9,597 nucleotides of DNA from Methanothrix sp. (GTDB lineage: Archaea; Halobacteriota; Methanosarcinia; Methanotrichales; Methanotrichaceae). The stretch is taken from positions 1 to 9,597 of the forward strand of contig JAABPZ010000035.1 of the NCBI GenBank assembly GCA_011391755.1. The letters run 5' to 3'. The notes under the pieces are model-generated. The model did not search any database. It was given only the letters and a program-made list of their open reading frames with translations, and was not told where the DNA came from. Below are positions 6,380 to 9,597 of this stretch, piece after piece (the stretch's first letter is position 1; each line of letters opens with the position of its first letter). Position numbers and translations under genes: made by a program.

Positions 6380-8953
6380 CTAGGTGATCTCATCCTTCAG
6401 CCCCTTTTGGAAGTGGCCGTGGGTTATGCCCCCCAGAGCCAGGGGCCGGATGGAATCCTTCAGGCTCTCCAGATCCTGGCGGAGAGTCTCGCCTCCCCTC
6501 TGTGTCAGATCTATGGCCTTTTTGTAAATCTCTGTCATCTCGCGGGCGTACTCTCCCGTCCGGCCCCGCGCGTCCACGGCCACTCCATCTAGATCGATGG
6601 CAAAGATTTCGGGCATCTGGTCGAGCAGGCAGGTCTCAGCAGAGTTAAAGATGTGCGTCCTATGATCATCATCCAGGCGCAGGGGAAAGATGCGTCTCAT
6701 GTCCTGCAGCCCCCAGAATTCTTTTGCATGATATTCTGCTTTGCCGGGAAGGGGCATACAGTCTTCGGCTACCATTACCTCCAGATTGCCCTGCACCATC
6801 AGCTCCATCTGAGGGGCGTCCGGGAAAAGGCGCACAGCGGCTACGATATCGGCCAGTTGCCGGGCGGACAGCTCCGGCGAGAGGGTGATTTGCTCTAAGG
6901 GCGGAGCAAGTGCCTGCACCGTCAGGTGATTGCAGACATTGAGGCCGGAGGCTCCATATAGATGGACCTTGGGGCCGGCCTCTATAACAGCCTGCACGGC
7001 GCCCACGTTCTCCACCATAATCGCGTCCATATTTGCTCTGGCCAGCAGGGGATTGGCGAACTTGAAAAAATCGGCGTTGGTGATTTTGGGCCACTTCCAG
7101 ATGAGCGGCACTTTTCCGCAGATGGCCTTTGCCTCTTCTATCAGCTTCTCGGTTTTTAGGGTCCGCTCTTTCTCCACCCATCCCAGGACGATCTCAAAGT
7201 AAACTCGCTGGCATCCTCCTTCTACCGCGCCCCTCACCGTCTCCAGGCTGTCGGCATAGACGGCCAGTGAGGGTATGCGGCCAACAGATGTGGTTGGGGC
7301 ATTGGAGGTAGTACCAGTAGAGGCAGGAGATGCAAAGGCAGACAGGTTCAGCTCTTTCAATATATCTCGCCCCCTCTCGACCTTTTCCTTCGTGGGGCGT
7401 CTCTTTTCCAAAAGGGCCTCTTGCACCTTTTCCAGGAGATCGCGCCGAGCCTGGTTTAAGGCACCTAAGGGAGCGAAAAGATCCCCTGCGTAGTCCATGG
7501 CAATCTTTTGGACGACAAAGGGCGTTCCACCCGTTCGCAGCATCTGTGATTCGATCTGCTGCCGGGAAGTGGGCTTTTTTTGGGCCTTTTCCATTTTAAA
7601 GGCGGCTTTGACCAAAACGATGCTGCCGTCTTCCAGCCGGGCCTCTAACAGAGGCGTGCCCTCCTGCCAGGTGAGGGTTAAGTCCAGGGGGATCTCTATA
7701 TTGTGGGAGGCGATGATCTCCTGCGCTTTTTTGGCCAGAGCGGTGCTGCCCGTCAGATAGACTTTGCTGCCTGGACGCACCCTCTCCGGCGTCATCAGCC
7801 GCAGCAGCCCATCCTTTTGCACCACGTTTTGCACCACCAGGCCCATCTCTTGACCCGGGGCCAGAAAGACCAGACCGTCGCCCTTCTCAGGGCAAAAGGG
7901 ACCGGAGAGCCTTACTGCCGCTTCGCCTCTTTGCACATCAAAAGAGGTCACGCTGCCGATGAGAACGCCCCGGTTGTCCGACATCTCCCGGCCCATGACA
8001 TCCCTGGCCCCCAGCAGGTGCCCTTCTGTGAAGTCGCGGTTGAAGGATAAGGCCAGGTCTCTTTCATCCTCAGAAGACGGCGACCACTTGCCTTTGGCAA
8101 TGGCCTGCAGGGCTCTTTTGTAAATGCTGGTTACATTGGCCACGTACTCCGGAGACTTCATCCTCCCTTCAATCTTCAGTGACTCGATCGGCGAGCGGAC
8201 GATCCTGTCCAGATGCCGGTAAACGCAAAGGTCACGGGTGGATATGAGAAATCGCTCTCTTTGCGGCTGGGCTGTCAGGCCGGTCGGGCGACCGTATCGA
8301 TCTTTTTCTCCTCTGAGCAGCACGTAGGGCTTTCTGCAGGGCTGGGCGCACATGCCCCGGTTGCCGCTGCGCCCGCCGATGGCCGAGGAGAGAAGGCACT
8401 GCCCGGAGTAAGAGTAGCATAGAGCGCCGTGCACGAAAACCTCCAGGCCGATTGCCGGCGTGGCTGTATCCTTCTCATTCTCCAACTCTTGCCCCATCGT
8501 TTTTATCTCATCCAGCCCGATCTCTCTGGCCAGGACCGCTCTTCTAAATCCAGCGCGCTTCGCCCAGAGAGCCCCCTCTTTGTTATGAATGGTCATCTGG
8601 GTGGAAGCGTGCCTCTCCAGCTCTGGCACCATGCGGCCTGCCAGCAGGCCTAGCCCCAGATCCTGTAACAGCACGGCATCTACCCCCATCTCGAAAAGGC
8701 GGAGAAGGTACACAGCCACATCGTAGAGCTCATTTTCTCTGATGAGAGTGTTGACTGTCACATAGACTTTTACGTTCCGAAGGTGGGCGTAGTCTATAGC
8801 CATAGCTAAGTCGGGCTCATCAAAGTTTGCGGCGAATTTTCGTGCCCCAAATCTCTTGCCGCTCAGATAAACGGCATCTGCTCCCGCGGCGATGGCTGCA
8901 TGCAGAGCTGTAGGCGAGCCGGCGGGGGCGAGCAGCTGTGGCAGTTTTTTCAA
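6380..8953 (-). CDS. U32-family protein with DUF3656 (RlhA/TrhP/UbiU-type, probable Fe-S hydroxylation enzyme)
   Basis: An 857-residue protein. Residues 1-290 form the U32 barrel: LLAPAGSPTALHAAIAAGADAVYL, the signature EVFVHGALCYSYSGQCLLS, GNRGMCAQPC and SLKIEGRMKSPEYV. Cys179, Cys186, Cys202 and Cys243 follow nearly the spacing of the [4Fe-4S] ligands known in UbiU. A beta-rich segment spans about 330-400 and DUF3656 about 400-515. A Ser/Thr/Pro/Ala linker at 540-556 leads to a C-terminal part (about 560-815) that reads as a degenerate second U32 half. Named 'peptidases' historically, characterised U32 members hydroxylate 23S rRNA C2501 (RlhA), tRNA U34 (TrhP) or ubiquinone precursors (UbiU/V). 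RNA modification is the likeliest role here, by inference; the substrate cannot be read. The start is TTG at 8953, overlapping the HAD stop by four bases, with GGGCGATC at 8965-8958, four bases upstream. No other start precedes the first conserved motif. Confidence 0.9.
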   Translation of the reverse strand: MKKLPQLLAPAGSPTALHAAIAAGADAVYLSGKRFGARKFAANFDEPDLAMAIDYAHLRNVKVYVTVNTLIRENELYDVAVYLLRLFEMGVDAVLLQDLGLGLLAGRMVPELERHASTQMTIHNKEGALWAKRAGFRRAVLAREIGLDEIKTMGQELENEKDTATPAIGLEVFVHGALCYSYSGQCLLSSAIGGRSGNRGMCAQPCRKPYVLLRGEKDRYGRPTGLTAQPQRERFLISTRDLCVYRHLDRIVRSPIESLKIEGRMKSPEYVANVTSIYKRALQAIAKGKWSPSSEDERDLALSFNRDFTEGHLLGARDVMGREMSDNRGVLIGSVTSFDVQRGEAAVRLSGPFCPEKGDGLVFLAPGQEMGLVVQNVVQKDGLLRLMTPERVRPGSKVYLTGSTALAKKAQEIIASHNIEIPLDLTLTWQEGTPLLEARLEDGSIVLVKAAFKMEKAQKKPTSRQQIESQMLRTGGTPFVVQKIAMDYAGDLFAPLGALNQARRDLLEKVQEALLEKRRPTKEKVERGRDILKELNLSAFASPASTGTTSNAPTTSVGRIPSLAVYADSLETVRGAVEGGCQRVYFEIVLGWVEKERTLKTEKLIEEAKAICGKVPLIWKWPKITNADFFKFANPLLARANMDAIMVENVGAVQAVIEAGPKVHLYGASGLNVCNHLTVQALAPPLEQITLSPELSARQLADIVAAVRLFPDAPQMELMVQGNLEVMVAEDCMPLPGKAEYHAKEFWGLQDMRRIFPLRLDDDHRTHIFNSAETCLLDQMPEIFAIDLDGVAVDARGRTGEYAREMTEIYKKAIDLTQRGGETLRQDLESLKDSIRPLALGGITHGHFQKGLKDEIT

Positions 8954-9516
8954 GGTTGATCGCCCATAATATCATCAATAGCTTTCACAACACTATGCCA
9001 TTGCGGGCAGTAGTATACTTGATCGGAATAGTCTTCAATATCCGTACCATTTAAGCTCCAGGGGTGCAGGAAAAGAATTCCTCGTCGATTGGGATCGCTT
9101 CTGACAAATTCTACGATGTTCATATCCAGGTCATCGATCAGCACGTCGGAGGGTATATTATGCTTGGTGCCGGTCCGGGCATGATAGTATTGCGTGAGGC
9201 TGGGGAAGTGCCAGTTCAGCCATCTTCTGGTGGCCTCCTCGGCATTGGGCCGTCTGGCCGTTACCACAAGAAGATCATGCCTGCAAAGCTGCTTTATGGC
9301 CTTTTGAGAGCCCTCGATCAACGGCACACTCATAACGTATTCGGGGTCGGCCAACAACCTGCCTATTTCCGTCCATATCTCAATTCCTGCAAAGCTCCAG
9401 TGGGCACGATTGATATCGCTCTTGCAATACTTCTGTCCATAATCTTTTTCAATTTCCTTCAAAACAGCACTGACCTGGTCTGCCAGAACCCCGTCAATGT
9501 CTACCGCGATTTTCAA
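8950..9516 (-). CDS. HAD-superfamily phosphatase, 5'(3')-deoxyribonucleotidase-like (NT5C/YqfW-type)
   Basis: A 188-residue soluble protein carrying the HAD phosphatase motifs in order. Motif I is VDIDGVLAD with Asp6 (nucleophile) and Asp8. Motif II is VVTARR with Thr86. Lys118 lies in TGTKHN, and motif IV is VLIDDLDMNI with Asp128/Asp129. The small helical cap between motifs I and II and the overall length fit the NT5C/YqfW group, whose characterised members dephosphorylate (deoxy)nucleoside monophosphates; the substrate here is unproven. I start at TTG 9516, giving MKIAVDIDG, with GGGAGG at 9528-9523, six bases upstream; a TTG at 9534 is in frame but has no SD. It is the first gene of an operon with the U32 gene, its stop overlapping that TTG start. 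Confidence 0.85.
   Translation of the reverse strand: MKIAVDIDGVLADQVSAVLKEIEKDYGQKYCKSDINRAHWSFAGIEIWTEIGRLLADPEYVMSVPLIEGSQKAIKQLCRHDLLVVTARRPNAEEATRRWLNWHFPSLTQYYHARTGTKHNIPSDVLIDDLDMNIVEFVRSDPNRRGILFLHPWSLNGTDIEDYSDQVYYCPQWHSVVKAIDDIMGDQP
8958..8965 (-). promoter_or_regulatory. SD for the U32 TTG start, inside the HAD gene
   Basis: GGGCGATC (minus strand) matches the 3' part of the archaeal SD GGAGGTGATC and ends four bases before TTG 8953-8951. It lies in the last codons of the HAD gene (Gly-Asp-Gln), so it supports both the TTG start and translational coupling. Confidence 0.6.
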
Positions 9517-9552
9517 ACCATGCCTCCCATACAAATTATTCTACAAACATTG

Positions 9553-9568
9553 TATGATAAATCTTTTC
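9553..9568 (-). promoter_or_regulatory. BRE/TATA promoter of the HAD-U32 operon
   Basis: On the minus strand, GAAAAGA (BRE-like, 9568-9562) is followed directly by TTTATCATA (9561-9553). Transcription would begin about 25 bases on, near 9531, leaving a leader of some 15 bases that contains the GGGAGG SD (9528-9523). It is the clearest BRE/TATA combination in the window. The remaining bases to 9597 show nothing else. Confidence 0.55.
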
Positions 9569-9597
9569 TGATTCAAGAAATGAGTGGGTTATTTATT

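Noticed and set aside
6669..7181. Minus-strand 170-codon frame within the U32 gene
   Set aside because: It is a same-strand frame-shifted shadow rich in Arg/Gly/Pro; the U32 reading frame is intact throughout.

Overview
The window looks like chromosomal DNA of a euryarchaeal methanogen, most likely Methanosarcinales or Methanotrichales (Methanothrix-like); that taxonomic call is inference. The archaeal signs are visible. Both tRNA genes lack an encoded CCA. TATA/BRE-like boxes sit about 25-35 bases ahead of transcription units. Translation starts mix leaderless-looking ATGs with GGGAGG-type ribosome binding sites and several TTG starts. The genes are compact and moderately GC-rich, and I see no mobile element, phage gene, CRISPR array or rRNA.

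Region 1 (1-1153, minus strand) is a three-gene run read right to left: a DUF3467-family small protein, a four-repeat TPR protein whose SD overlaps the DUF3467 stop codon, and, after a 47-base gap, a stand-alone Lrp/AsnC ligand-binding (RAM) domain protein cut by the window edge. No function is established for this trio.

Region 2 (1154-5610, plus strand) starts at a divergent promoter region and carries carA and carB, the two subunits of glutamine-hydrolysing carbamoyl phosphate synthetase, which feeds pyrimidine and arginine synthesis. The carB SD is formed by the last codons of carA, and carB is the full-length fused form. The carB stop codon lies in the left arm of a perfect 20-bp inverted repeat, a probable transcript 3' end.

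Region 3 (5640-5837) is a tRNA-Val(GAC) / tRNA-Phe(GAA) pair, 5 bases apart, behind one TATA box and followed by a T-rich end. A separate short gene for a Dabb-family (stress-responsive alpha/beta barrel) protein follows at 6071-6373.

Region 4 (6380-9597, minus strand) is a two-gene operon read right to left: a HAD-family NT5C/YqfW-like phosphatase and an 857-residue U32-family protein with DUF3656. U32 proteins with this cysteine pattern are now known as Fe-S hydroxylation enzymes (RlhA, TrhP, UbiU) rather than proven peptidases. The two genes overlap by four bases (TTGA), and the U32 gene converges on the Dabb gene with only six bases between their stop codons.

No dramatic new system stands out. 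The items most worth a second look are the 20-bp palindrome at the carB stop, the degenerate second U32 half without its Fe-S ligands, the repeated use of TTG starts (including a possible five-codon leader ORF), and the uncharacterised DUF3467-TPR-RAM cluster.
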